Source of the DNA: Pelagibius sp037652055
GTDB lineage: Bacteria > Pseudomonadota > Alphaproteobacteria > Kiloniellales > Kiloniellaceae
Length of the DNA stretch: 64,000 nt
Assembly (NCBI RefSeq): GCF_037652055.1
Contig: NZ_JBBKAH010000008.1
Location: 186,001-250,000 of the forward strand
Direction of reading: 5' to 3'
A program made the translations under genes and the position numbers. Shown piece by piece: positions 8,951 to 17,646 of this stretch (position 1 is the first letter of the stretch; each line of letters starts with the position of its first letter). Under the pieces are notes generated by a model. That model worked only from the letters and a program-made list of their open reading frames with translations. It did not search any database and was not told the DNA's origin.

Positions 8951-9339
8951 GGCTCTTCTTGGGTCACGGGTGAACGGTTCGGCGTCTTCCGCGAAGTCCG
9001 AAGATTCATGGTTCAACGCAATGAACCGTCTGGGTTCGCGACCTCGAATGCGACTCCCTGATAGCCACCCGGCCGGAGGGTTGTCAAGGGCAGGGCCCGC
9101 CGCGAGGCGGCCGGCTCCCCCCAATGCCCCACCAAGGCCCGGGCGAGCCGCCGCGCGGCGCCGGGGATTTTGATTTTGGCGCCCGGCGGGGCTTGCCTAT
9201 ACTGTCAGAGGTAAGGGACTTGTCGGTCTTCCCCGGGGCGGCCTCCCTCAGGGTGGCGTTCCGCGTCCTGGCGACAACAAGGAAGCGCCGGTGCAGTCCC
9301 TGGAAGGCCGATAACCACAGCCGGAAGTACGGAAGAGTG
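8951..9339. other. Divergent intergenic region, 389 bases
   Basis: The region lies between the minus-strand GT-C gene and the plus-strand lectin-fold gene. It contains a perfect dyad, GGTTCA-N6-TGAACC (9010-9027), 60 bases before the GT-C start, and a likely promoter at 9176-9203 for the lectin-fold gene. About 130 bases of probable 5' untranslated sequence follow that promoter. No further gene is apparent. Confidence 0.5.
9176..9203 (+). promoter_or_regulatory. Candidate housekeeping-type promoter for the lectin-fold gene
   Basis: TTGGCG and TATACT are separated by 16 bases, a reasonable match to -35/-10 elements. They lie 137 bases before the ATG at 9340. Pattern match only. Confidence 0.4.
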
Positions 9340-9963
9340 ATGAGAGAGAAACCGCAAGGGAACGGCGCGCCGGCAGGAGCCCCCCGGAGGGCTGGCACCC
9401 GGTTGGCAAGGACGCTGCGGGCGGTTGCCGTGGCAGCCCTGCTGAGCGGATTTTGGCTTGCCAGCGGCGCGGCGATGGCCGCCGCTGGGCCCGGTGACGC
9501 GCCGGTCTACAACCCCGCCACGAAAAGCTATTTCCAGATGTTGGCCACCACCGGCCGGCACGGCAACTGGCCTGAGTCGCTGGAGCAGGCACAGGCTCTG
9601 ACCTACAAGGGCGTGCGCGGCCGCCTGGCGGTGATCAACACGCCGGAGGTCCACGAGTTCGTCATGCGCAACTTCGACGTCTCGAGAGAGATGTGGATCG
9701 GGTTGCGCTACTGGTGCGAGTTCCGCCTGTTGGAGTGGGTCGGGCTGCGGCCCTTCTCGCCCGGCGACGAAGACCGCTTCCAGGCGTGGCATCCGCAGTG
9801 GTCTCGGGCGAACCAGTTCTGTCCGCCGAATGCGACGGGACCCGGGGCTTTCCTGGCCGTCTACTACCAGCCGATCAGCAGTAACGCGGCCTTGTGGCAG
9901 GCCGTGCGCACCGGCAAAGGCTTCGGCCGCATGCTGGTGGAATTCCCGACCGGCGGCGAGTGA
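9340..9963 (+). CDS. Secreted C-type-lectin-fold protein
   Basis: The 207-residue protein begins with a basic stretch and a hydrophobic segment (residues ~24-48, ending ASGAAMAAAG), read as a cleavable signal peptide. The mature part has the C-type-lectin layout: an early AQALTYKGVRGRLAVINTPEVHEFV block, a central WIGLRYWCEF core, then QAW and a closing W(Q)AVRTGKGFGRMLVEF strand. Bacterial domains of this fold bind sugars or proteins at the surface. Start support is the GGAAG just before ATG 9340. It may be an envelope or matrix protein binding the locus polysaccharide. It has no PEP-CTERM tail. Confidence 0.7.
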   Translation: MREKPQGNGAPAGAPRRAGTRLARTLRAVAVAALLSGFWLASGAAMAAAGPGDAPVYNPATKSYFQMLATTGRHGNWPESLEQAQALTYKGVRGRLAVINTPEVHEFVMRNFDVSREMWIGLRYWCEFRLLEWVGLRPFSPGDEDRFQAWHPQWSRANQFCPPNATGPGAFLAVYYQPISSNAALWQAVRTGKGFGRMLVEFPTGGE

Positions 9964-9991
9964 CGTCCAGCCAGGGTTCCGCTCGCTGGCG

Positions 9992-11446
9992 CTAAGGGCG
10001 CCGACCGGTAAAGCGTGCGGTTGCCGGACGCTGGACCGGGCGTTGAGCTGGACGTTGTGGACCCCCATAGCTGGGCCGCGGTGCGGGCTGCGAACCGGGA
10101 CCAGAGGCAGCGGTGCCCGGCGCCCCCGGGGCGGGAGTGACGCCTGCCGCCTGCGCCTGCTTGTACTGCGCGACCAGCGTCTCCTGAACGGAGATCAGGA
10201 TGATCAGCACGTAGTACATCTCGAAGTAGGCCATGTTGAGGGCGGCGCCCGAGACCGCGTAGGCCAACAGGCTTACCTGGAACGCGCGGGCCAGGTTGTT
10301 GATCCATTCCAGCTCCTGGATGCCCTTGGTCTGCCTGATCAGCCTGCTGCAGGAGAGCCAGGCCCGCAGCATGATGAGCAGGAAGATCCCGAGGCCGACG
10401 AAACCGACATCCGCCACGAGCTGGAAGTAGACGCTGTGCGCCGCGCGCGGCTTGATGCCCGGCTCCGGCGTTGGGATGAAGTCGAGCTGGGCGAAGCGCT
10501 GGACGGCCGTGTAGTAGCTCCATGATGAATCATGGGTGATGGCGGTGATGCCGCCGCCCAGGATGGGATGATCAAGCGCCAGCAGGAAGCTGGCTTTCCA
10601 GGCGATCACCCGGGTCATGAAGGAGCCGTCTTGGTCGGCCTCTTGAATCGTGTTCATTCGGTCGAACCAGCGCTCCGGCGCGAAGTACACGACGAAGCCG
10701 GCGCCGACAGCGAGGGCCAGCATGATCAGGAAGCGGTGCCGCGATCTTACGAGGCTGTAGAGTCCGACGGCGCTGAGGCCGATGAGTCCGCCGCGCGAGA
10801 AGGTGCCGATGATCGAGGCGAAGATCAGGCCGCCGCCGGCCAGCAGGCCCAGGCGCATCAGCGGGTTCAGCGCATAGGTGTAGAGATAGACCATGATCGG
10901 CAGCAGGAAGATCATGGCAAGGGCGAAGTGGTTGTTGTCGCCGATGATGGAACTGGGGGGGCCGAAGACCCTGTGGCCGCCACCGGAGACGATGAACTTC
11001 GCACCTTCCGAGGCCCCGTGGAATCCCATGCCGAGCGCCAGGCCGAAGAGCAATGCGTGAACGCGCAGGCGCGTGGTGACCAGTCCGCTGATCGCCACGC
11101 AGAAGATCACGATCTTGACGAACTTCAGGAGCTCGTCGAAGCGCGCCTTCGCGGGGGCGATGCCGAAGACCGTCGCCAGGCAGACCCAGAACAGGAAGAA
11201 GAACAGCAGCAGGTTGGTGCTGTTGAGGGGGATTTTCTTCGGCTCCTTGGAGATGAGCCAGGCGATCAGTGTGGCTAGAGCGAAAATCAGGTTGTAGCGG
11301 ACGGACTGGCCGATGCCGAACAGGAAGGTGTTCGGGACCAGCATGGCCGTCCAGGCCCAGAGGATGATGCCGACATGGGGCCGGTAAAAGATCATGGGAA
11401 CCATGATCGCCAGCCCCGACAGCATCAGGAGGTCGCGAAGGGCCAT
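9992..11446 (-). CDS. O-antigen ligase/polymerase-like protein, exosortase A-associated type
   Basis: The 484-residue protein has about twelve membrane helices and a large periplasmic loop (residues ~265-345, with SFMTRVIAWKASFLLALDHP and an AHSVYFQLVADVG segment) typical of the Wzy_C/O-antigen ligase domain. Its N-terminus fits the family described as the putative O-glycosylation ligase of exosortase A systems. It would polymerise repeat units or transfer glycan to an acceptor outside the inner membrane. A Pro/Ala/Gly-rich cytoplasmic tail of ~55 residues follows the last helix. It starts 4 bases after the small membrane protein gene at 11451, so the two are an operon. Confidence 0.88.
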   Translation of the reverse strand: MALRDLLMLSGLAIMVPMIFYRPHVGIILWAWTAMLVPNTFLFGIGQSVRYNLIFALATLIAWLISKEPKKIPLNSTNLLLFFFLFWVCLATVFGIAPAKARFDELLKFVKIVIFCVAISGLVTTRLRVHALLFGLALGMGFHGASEGAKFIVSGGGHRVFGPPSSIIGDNNHFALAMIFLLPIMVYLYTYALNPLMRLGLLAGGGLIFASIIGTFSRGGLIGLSAVGLYSLVRSRHRFLIMLALAVGAGFVVYFAPERWFDRMNTIQEADQDGSFMTRVIAWKASFLLALDHPILGGGITAITHDSSWSYYTAVQRFAQLDFIPTPEPGIKPRAAHSVYFQLVADVGFVGLGIFLLIMLRAWLSCSRLIRQTKGIQELEWINNLARAFQVSLLAYAVSGAALNMAYFEMYYVLIILISVQETLVAQYKQAQAAGVTPAPGAPGTAASGPGSQPAPRPSYGGPQRPAQRPVQRPATARFTGRRP

Positions 11447-11450
11447 CGGT

Positions 11451-11651
11451 CTAGCGCTTCCGGCGGCGGTTCAGGCCGGGCGGCGGCGCGGATGGATCCT
11501 GCTTTGGCTTGGAGCCGTCCTTGGCGAGAGATTCGCGATAGGCGAACAGCCCGGTGGTCGGCTGCCCGGGTTTGCGCTCGTCGTTGATGATGCTCCAATA
11601 CAGCAGCAAAATGATCGCGACGATATCGACGGCGAAGAAAATGGCTTCCAT
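11451..11651 (-). CDS. Small single-helix membrane protein next to the ligase
   Basis: The 66-residue protein has one hydrophobic helix (residues ~4-22) followed by a hydrophilic, Pro/Lys/Arg-rich tail ending LNRRRKR. The stop lies 4 bases before the ligase start, which implies co-translation. I do not recognise a named family. The context suggests an accessory or assembly subunit of the ligase complex. Codon use matches its neighbours, and overlapping frames on the other strand look like shadows. Confidence 0.65.
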   Translation of the reverse strand: MEAIFFAVDIVAIILLLYWSIINDERKPGQPTTGLFAYRESLAKDGSKPKQDPSAPPPGLNRRRKR

Positions 11652-11815
11652 TCAAACACCTGGGCCAAGCGGCCGAAGCAGTTCGGCGCACTTCGAGCGG
11701 ACCGCACGCGGCCTAACAATTCAACATCATTATCAAGGAATACTGATATCGTCTGGCAAAATTTTGGTGAATTTGCTTCCTTGGCGGGCCTGCGCCAGGG
11801 AATGAGGGGGCAACT

Positions 11816-12757
11816 ATGATAATCCAGGGCGGCGAGACCCTTGCCGAGACCCCGGCGGCTGCCGGATCCAGAGCCGGCGCGATCACGCCGGATGGGGCAC
11901 CTTCCGGGGGAGAGCGCCAATCGATGCACTATGGCAACCTGTACTTCCACGTAGGCCTCCACAAGACGGCGACGACGTACTTGCAGCGCCTGGTGTTTCC
12001 GCGATGGGCCGGCATTAAGTATTTAAGATACAGAAATATAGAGTACTTCCTGAGGCTGTCCGATTCGGAGAAATACTTGATCTCCTGCGAAGGCCTGTCG
12101 GGGGGTACGTTCGCGCGGCTGGACGACCGCTTGAGGGGCCTGAGACGCCTGGCGGCGATGTTCCCGGGATCGCATGCCATCATCGGCCTGCGCCCGCACG
12201 GCGGCTTCGTGGCGTCGCTTTACAGCCAGTATCTGCGCTACGGCGGCAGCGCCCCTTTTGAAGCCTTCTTTTCGCTGGATGGACCACAGGAAAACGTGGT
12301 CTGGCGTCGCGAGGACCTGAGTTTCAGGGCGCTGATCGAGCAGCTTGAGACGGCCTTCGGGGAGGCACCGTTCGTCTTCCAGATGAGCGAGTTGAAGACC
12401 AACCGCGACGGCCTGATGGCCGATCTTTCGGCGTTTCTCGGGACGCCCGGAGGACCGCCGCCGGAGGTCGACGACAAGGCCCAGAACATCAGCCTCGGCG
12501 CCTGGCAGGGCCACCTGCTGAGGACCATCAACCGCCGCGCCGGCGTCAGCCATACGCCTGACGGGCGCAACCGTCCGTTTCCCCGTCTGGCGCGCTGGCG
12601 GCTGGATCCGACGACGATTTGCCACAAGGTGCTGGGCAGGCTGCCCGGCGGGCCGCTGGTGTCCGGCGAGGTCCGTCAGCGCATCGACGCGGCGTACCGG
12701 GACGATTGGGACTTCGTCACCGACTACATCAAGTCCCTGTCTTGCCGCCACCTGTGA
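11816..12757 (+). CDS. Sulfotransferase-like protein, copy 2
   Basis: The 313-residue protein has a P-loop-like 5'-phosphosulfate motif, YFHVGLHKTATTYLQ, at residues 43-57. The middle (IIGLRPHGGFVASLYSQYLRYGG) takes the place of the usual 3'-phosphate motif, so it belongs to a divergent subgroup. The start at 11816 is supported by GAGGGGG five bases upstream; Met37 is an alternative that would remove a low-complexity leader. It has its own upstream region, divergent from the small protein gene, and its 3' end overlaps the opposing flippase gene by 29 bases. Sulfation of the locus glycan is inferred. Confidence 0.72.
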   Translation: MIIQGGETLAETPAAAGSRAGAITPDGAPSGGERQSMHYGNLYFHVGLHKTATTYLQRLVFPRWAGIKYLRYRNIEYFLRLSDSEKYLISCEGLSGGTFARLDDRLRGLRRLAAMFPGSHAIIGLRPHGGFVASLYSQYLRYGGSAPFEAFFSLDGPQENVVWRREDLSFRALIEQLETAFGEAPFVFQMSELKTNRDGLMADLSAFLGTPGGPPPEVDDKAQNISLGAWQGHLLRTINRRAGVSHTPDGRNRPFPRLARWRLDPTTICHKVLGRLPGGPLVSGEVRQRIDAAYRDDWDFVTDYIKSLSCRHL

Positions 12758-14294
12758 CGGCGCCGGCGGCTTTTGCCGGCGCCTTAAGAAGGCGCTTTCT
12801 CAAGAGGTCCAGGATCAGGCCTTCCGGAGAGCCTGCCGGCCGGCCGGAGGCGGCCCAGAAGGCGAGCAGGCCGGCCACGTAGACGAGGGCACCGCCGGCT
12901 GCCACCACCGCCAGGCCCAAAAGGTCCTGGAGAATGGTGTCTTCGGGGGTCGGGTGCATCGCCCGCTTAAGGGCCCAGACCGCCACGGCCATCAGCGCGC
13001 AGGACAGCAGCGACGGCCAGATCTTGCCGAGCACGTCGGTCAGCGACAGCTGCAGGAACCGCCGCAAGAGGGCGTGCTGGACGATCATCATGGCGGTGTT
13101 CTCGATGACAAGCGCCCAGGCCGCGCCTTCGAGGCCCGCCAGCCATGTGCCGATGACCAGGGCCGGGATGATGACGATCGCATTGACCACGGAGAGAGCG
13201 GTCACCATCTCGGGCCGGTTGAGCGCCAGCAACAGCGGGCGCACCGGGCCCTGCAGCGAGTTTGCCAGGGCTGAGAGGACGAGGATCTGGATGATCGGCA
13301 CGGTCTCCAGCCATTTGCTGCCGAAAGCGACCGGCACCAGGAACTCGGCGGTCATGCCGATGCCGATGCACAGGGGCGCCGACACCAGGACGGTGAGGGC
13401 GTAACCACTGAGCAGCACGCGGCGCATGGCCTCCATGTCCTGCGTGAGCTTGGCGAAGCCGGGAAAGAAGGTGCGCTTTACCGGCGCGACCAGGGCCTGG
13501 GACACGGTGTTCATGATCTCGCCGCTGATCGCGAAGAGACCCACGGCCGTCGGCGTGAGAAACAGGCCGACCACGAAGGTCGAGGCGCGCCGCGACGCGA
13601 ACTGGGCAAGGCCGTTGAGGAACAGCCACTTCGAGAAATGGAAGAGATCCCGCCAGGCGGCGAAGGAGAACCGCGGGCGGTAGGGGTGCAGGGTGAAGCT
13701 GAGTATAAGCCGCAGGGTGGAGGCCGTGATCTGGCCCACCGCCAGCGCCCAGTAGTCGCCCCACATGAAGGCCAAGGTCACCGTCGTCACCACGCCGCCT
13801 AAGCGGCTGGACAGGCGGTACAGGAATTCCTTCTTAAAATTCAGGTCTTTGCGGAAATCGACGATGCCGATGTTGATGAAGCTCTCGATGAAGGGGATGA
13901 GAGCCAGGACGTAGACGAGGTTGACCAGGCGCTCGTCGCCCATGAGGTCCGCGTTCCACTCGGAAACGCCGAAGAGCAGGCCGGTCAGCAGCCAGCCGCG
14001 CAGGAGGGTGAGGGTCCACGCCGTATCATAATGGCGCCGCCCGGCGGACTGGTTCTGGATGAGGGCGAGGTCGAAGCCGAACTCGCTGAAGGCCGTCAGG
14101 CTGCCCACCACGGCCATGCCGAGGGCGACCAGGCCGAAGTCCGCCGGCACCAGCAGCCTGGCCAGGACCAGCATGCTGATGAAGCCCAGGACGCGGTCGG
14201 CCGACTGCAACACCACCATCCAGGCGGCGCCCTTGGCCATGCGCCTGCCGACGTTTCTGGTCGGCTTCGGGGTATCTGCTTCCGGTGAATCCAT
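12729..14294 (-). CDS. Wzx-type oligosaccharide flippase
   Basis: The 521-residue protein has 12-14 membrane helices and the MOP-superfamily opening GAAWMVVLQSADRVLGFISMLVLARLL with a nearby FGLVALGMAVVGSL, characteristic of the WzxC/polysaccharide synthase branch. It would flip undecaprenyl-linked repeat units across the inner membrane for the ligase/polymerase. I use the ATG at 14294; a TTG one codon earlier also keeps the frame. It stands alone on the minus strand, divergent from the tailoring block. Confidence 0.88.
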   Translation of the reverse strand: MDSPEADTPKPTRNVGRRMAKGAAWMVVLQSADRVLGFISMLVLARLLVPADFGLVALGMAVVGSLTAFSEFGFDLALIQNQSAGRRHYDTAWTLTLLRGWLLTGLLFGVSEWNADLMGDERLVNLVYVLALIPFIESFINIGIVDFRKDLNFKKEFLYRLSSRLGGVVTTVTLAFMWGDYWALAVGQITASTLRLILSFTLHPYRPRFSFAAWRDLFHFSKWLFLNGLAQFASRRASTFVVGLFLTPTAVGLFAISGEIMNTVSQALVAPVKRTFFPGFAKLTQDMEAMRRVLLSGYALTVLVSAPLCIGIGMTAEFLVPVAFGSKWLETVPIIQILVLSALANSLQGPVRPLLLALNRPEMVTALSVVNAIVIIPALVIGTWLAGLEGAAWALVIENTAMMIVQHALLRRFLQLSLTDVLGKIWPSLLSCALMAVAVWALKRAMHPTPEDTILQDLLGLAVVAAGGALVYVAGLLAFWAASGRPAGSPEGLILDLLRKRLLKAPAKAAGAVTGGGKTGT

Positions 14295-14537
14295 CAAGAC
14301 GGCGGCCCGTTGAATGCGGTGGCGCGGCCCCTGCCGGTCCGCGGTGCTCGTATCTTCGCCTCTATAAAGGATCGCGCTCGGTTGCGCAGCTTAGAAACCG
14401 CAGGTAAACCCTTAATGCCGCTGGGCTCTAACAGTTAGACGCGGCAAGGTTTTTTATGATTTCATCCCGCGGACGTCCGGTTGTCGCCCCTGGCGGCACT
14501 GCACAAGCCAGATAGAGCGAGAATAATAATACCAAAG

Positions 14538-15806
14538 ATGCTGAGAACGCTTCGCAGAGCCTACTGGTCGCGGGCCCGGCAGTTCCAGAGTCTGAAAGAC
14601 GCCCTGGTCGGCGGCGAACCGGCCTTCCGCAAGGTGGTCCTGGGGGACCATCTCGGCCGCCGCGCCGCCATCGTGCCGGTCGCCGGGGAGACGGCCGCGC
14701 GTGCCGACCTGGCCGTTGCCTGGCTGCTGCGGGCGCAGGACGCCACGGACGACGGCGGGGTCTCCTACGGCTATTTCCCGACCGGACCGGCCGGCGGCTG
14801 GCAGCTGTCCTACCCGGAGACCACCGGCTACATCATGACCAGCCTGCTCGCCTACGGCCGGCGCGCCGGGCGGCCCGAGCTGGTCGAGCGCGTTGCGCGC
14901 ATGGCCCATTGGGAAGCCGACGTGCAGATGCCCTCCGGCGCCGTTCAGGGCGGCATGCTGGCCAGCGCCGAGCGCCAGGCGCCGGCGGCCTTCAACACCG
15001 GCATGGTGCTGGACGGCTTCGTCTCGCTGCTGGAGACCCGGCTCGACGCCCGAATCTCCGCCGCCGCCACGGCCGCGGCCGACTTCCTGACCGGTGACCT
15101 GAACGGCGCCGGCCTGTTCACCACCAACGGCGCCTTCGTCTCGCAGGACGACATCAAGCTCTACAACGTGCTCTGCGCCTGGGCGCTGTACCGCTTCGGC
15201 GCGCTGACCGGGACGGAGGCCTACCGCGCGGCGGCGCTGCGCGCGGCCGAGGGCGCGCTGCGCTTCCAGGCCGCCAACGGCTGGTTCGCCGAGAACTGCC
15301 TGACGCTGCCGGAGCGACCGCTGACCCACACCATCGGCTACACCCTGCAAGGCCTGCTGGAGGTGGCGGCGCTGGCCGGGCGGGAAGACATCCTGGACGC
15401 GGTCGAGCGGGGCTTTGCGCCGCTGGCGGCGGTGATCGAGCCCAACGGCTATCTCGCCGGCCGCTTCGATGCCGGCTGGCGCCCGGCGGCATCCTGGTCA
15501 TGCCTCACCGGTTCCGCCCAACTTGCCATCGTCGGCTACCGCCTGGCCGCGCTCGGCAGGGGAGAGCAGCATGCTGCGGCGGCCGACCGCCTGCTGGGTT
15601 TCCTGAAAGCGGTGCAGCGGCGCGATAGCGGCAATGCCGCGATCGACGGCGCGCTCGCCGGCTCCTACCCGATCTTCGGCGGCTACATGACCGCCGGCTA
15701 TCCGAATTGGGCGACCAAGTACCTGCTCGACGCTCTTATGCTGGAGGCCGAGCGCAAGGGGATCGACCTCGCCGCGGCGGCGCGGCCGGAGCCGGTGACG
15801 TCATGA
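14538..15806 (+). CDS. Alpha/alpha-toroid (six-hairpin-like) polysaccharide biosynthesis protein
   Basis: The 422-residue soluble protein is made of helical hairpins. It has the motifs DDGGVSYGYFPTG, GGWQLSYPETTGYIMTSLL (residues ~85-103) and FNTGMVLDGFVSLLE, which recur in toroid proteins found beside heparinase-fold genes in EPS loci (VpsJ-like in general form). The fold is shared with glycoside hydrolases, terpenoid cyclases and glucuronyl C5-epimerases, so activity is open. Hydrolase, lyase or epimerase action on the glycan is possible. The ATG at 14538 is preferred over a TTG 57 bases upstream. Its stop overlaps the next gene's ATG, starting a seven-gene operon. Confidence 0.65.
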   Translation: MLRTLRRAYWSRARQFQSLKDALVGGEPAFRKVVLGDHLGRRAAIVPVAGETAARADLAVAWLLRAQDATDDGGVSYGYFPTGPAGGWQLSYPETTGYIMTSLLAYGRRAGRPELVERVARMAHWEADVQMPSGAVQGGMLASAERQAPAAFNTGMVLDGFVSLLETRLDARISAAATAAADFLTGDLNGAGLFTTNGAFVSQDDIKLYNVLCAWALYRFGALTGTEAYRAAALRAAEGALRFQAANGWFAENCLTLPERPLTHTIGYTLQGLLEVAALAGREDILDAVERGFAPLAAVIEPNGYLAGRFDAGWRPAASWSCLTGSAQLAIVGYRLAALGRGEQHAAAADRLLGFLKAVQRRDSGNAAIDGALAGSYPIFGGYMTAGYPNWATKYLLDALMLEAERKGIDLAAAARPEPVTS

Positions 15807-16813
15807 CGGAAACGGAAACGGCGACGGCGGGCGACGTGAAGCCGATCTTCCTATTCGGCATGGAGCGCAGCGGCACGACGCTGCTGTCGATGATGGTCGG
15901 CGCGCATCCGCAGATCGCCGTGCCGCTGGCCACCACCGGCATGTGGATCGACTTCGGCAAGCGCCTGGCGTCCTACGGCGGCCTCGCCCGGCGCGAGGAT
16001 ATCGCGCGGCTGGTGGACGACCTGCTGGCCCACGAGCGCGTTCGGCTGTGGGACTGCGCGCTGGAGCGCGACCGCCTGCTCGCCGACCTGCCGCTCGCCG
16101 ACTACGGCGCCGTCATCGCCCGCTTCCACAGCGAGTACGCGCGGGCCAAGGGCAAGCCCTACTGGGCGAACATCGACATCGCCACGCTGGACAACATGGA
16201 CCTGGTGAACGACTGGCTGCCGGGCGCGCGTTTCGTGCACATCGTGCGTGACGGGCGCGACGTGGCGCTGTCGCACCAGACCATGCCCTACGGGTCCGGC
16301 AACATCGCCGACTGCGCCCACGCCTGGGTGGCGCGGATCGGCGTCAACGCCAAGATGGGCCGCATCCTGGGGCCGCAGCGCTACTGCGCGCTGCGCTTCG
16401 AGGATCTGGTCGGCGACAGCGAGAATACCCTGCGGCGGCTCTGCGCCTTCCTGGGGGTGCCCTTCGACGCCGCCATGCTGCGTTACGCCGAGATGGTGGA
16501 CGAGAAGATCCCGGAGGACCGGCGCTGGCTGTGGCCGTCGCTCAACCAGCCGCCGCAGACCTCCAAGGTCGGCCTGTGGCGCCACGCCATGAGCCGCAGC
16601 CGGCGGATCGTCTTTGAGGACATCGCCGGTAGAATGCTGCGGGATTGGGACTACGAGACTTTCGAGCGGCGCCCGAAGTCGCTATGCGCCTACCTGCTGT
16701 CGCTGTGGTACTTTGTGACCCAGGGGGGGCGCCTGCGCCGTCTGGGGCGCCGTCTGGGGCTGACGCGCCGCTCCCTGCTGGAGCGCAGGGCCGCGCAGGG
16801 CAAGACCCGGTAG
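15803..16813 (+). CDS. Sulfotransferase, copy 3
   Basis: The 336-residue protein has a 5'-phosphosulfate loop, FLFGMERSGTTLLS (residues 16-29), and a 3'-phosphate motif, FVHIVRDGRDVALSHQ, near residue 145. That is the pattern of the Sulfotransfer_3 group that includes bacterial and animal carbohydrate sulfotransferases. The ATG lies in an ATGA overlap with the toroid gene, so translation is coupled. The C-terminal ~40 residues are Arg-rich and hydrophobic and may touch the membrane. A polysaccharide acceptor is inferred from the neighbouring heparinase-fold and toroid genes. Confidence 0.87.
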   Translation: MTETETATAGDVKPIFLFGMERSGTTLLSMMVGAHPQIAVPLATTGMWIDFGKRLASYGGLARREDIARLVDDLLAHERVRLWDCALERDRLLADLPLADYGAVIARFHSEYARAKGKPYWANIDIATLDNMDLVNDWLPGARFVHIVRDGRDVALSHQTMPYGSGNIADCAHAWVARIGVNAKMGRILGPQRYCALRFEDLVGDSENTLRRLCAFLGVPFDAAMLRYAEMVDEKIPEDRRWLWPSLNQPPQTSKVGLWRHAMSRSRRIVFEDIAGRMLRDWDYETFERRPKSLCAYLLSLWYFVTQGGRLRRLGRRLGLTRRSLLERRAAQGKTR

Positions 16814-16848
16814 AACCGGGCCGGGCGCCGGTAGCATAGGGATCACAC

Positions 16849-17601
16849 ATGACCGCGTCGGTTGTCGAAAAGCAGCGCCGAAGCTTCGATCGGCTGGTTG
16901 AGGAAGGGGTCTATTCCGACGACTTCGACCATCCGCCGGCGGCCAAGGCCTTCGTCGCCGAGGTGCTGTCGCAGGTGGCCGCGCGGCTGCCGGTGGGCCG
17001 CCCCGTCAGCGTGCTGGACTGCGGCTGCGGGACCGGTGCCTGGCTGGCTTTTATCGCCGCCACGCTCGACGAGGCGGGTATCCCGGCGGGCCGGCTGTGC
17101 GGCTTCGACCTCTCCGGCAACATGGTCGAGGTGGCGCGCCGGCGGCTGGCCGGCCTGGCGGCGCCGGAAGACCTGCGCTGCGGCAACCTGCTGGAAGCAT
17201 CGAGCTATGCCTTTGACGGGATCGGCTCCGGTTTCGACGTGATCTTCACCTATGACGCCATCCAGCAGCTGCCGCGCCGGCAGCAGTTCGACACCTGCGC
17301 GCTGATGGTGAGCGGCCTGGCGCCGGGCGGCGCCGGCCTGATCTTCGATAACGATAGCCGCTCGAAGTTCGGTCGGCGCATGGCGCGCCGCAAGTTCCTG
17401 ACGCGCTATCTCGGTCTGAAGCTGGTGCCCCGCTATTACTGCAATGCGGCCTATCCGCCGCTGGAGCGATTCAGGCAGCGGCTGGCCGCCGACGGGTGGC
17501 AGGCGACGATCCGGGTGCGGCAGGACCAGGTCAAGCGCGCGCTGATCGTCGAGCGAGCCGGGCACGAAGCGGCTTGGTCATCCTCGCCCGGCGAGGCGTA
17601 A
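16849..17601 (+). CDS. Class I SAM-dependent methyltransferase
   Basis: The 250-residue protein has the SAM-binding motif I VLDCGCGTGAWLAFI near residue 56, an acidic strand-2 end (CGFDLSGNMVEVARRRL) and a motif III-like DVIFTYDAIQQL region. It would transfer a methyl group, most plausibly to a sugar hydroxyl or a terminal residue of the glycan given its position between two sulfotransferase genes. It starts 36 bases after the preceding stop and is co-directional. Acceptor specificity cannot be read from sequence. Confidence 0.85.
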   Translation: MTASVVEKQRRSFDRLVEEGVYSDDFDHPPAAKAFVAEVLSQVAARLPVGRPVSVLDCGCGTGAWLAFIAATLDEAGIPAGRLCGFDLSGNMVEVARRRLAGLAAPEDLRCGNLLEASSYAFDGIGSGFDVIFTYDAIQQLPRRQQFDTCALMVSGLAPGGAGLIFDNDSRSKFGRRMARRKFLTRYLGLKLVPRYYCNAAYPPLERFRQRLAADGWQATIRVRQDQVKRALIVERAGHEAAWSSSPGEA

Positions 17602-17646
17602 CGCCATGCCGCCGTCTTTGCACCATCCAGACCCGAGAGTGGATCC

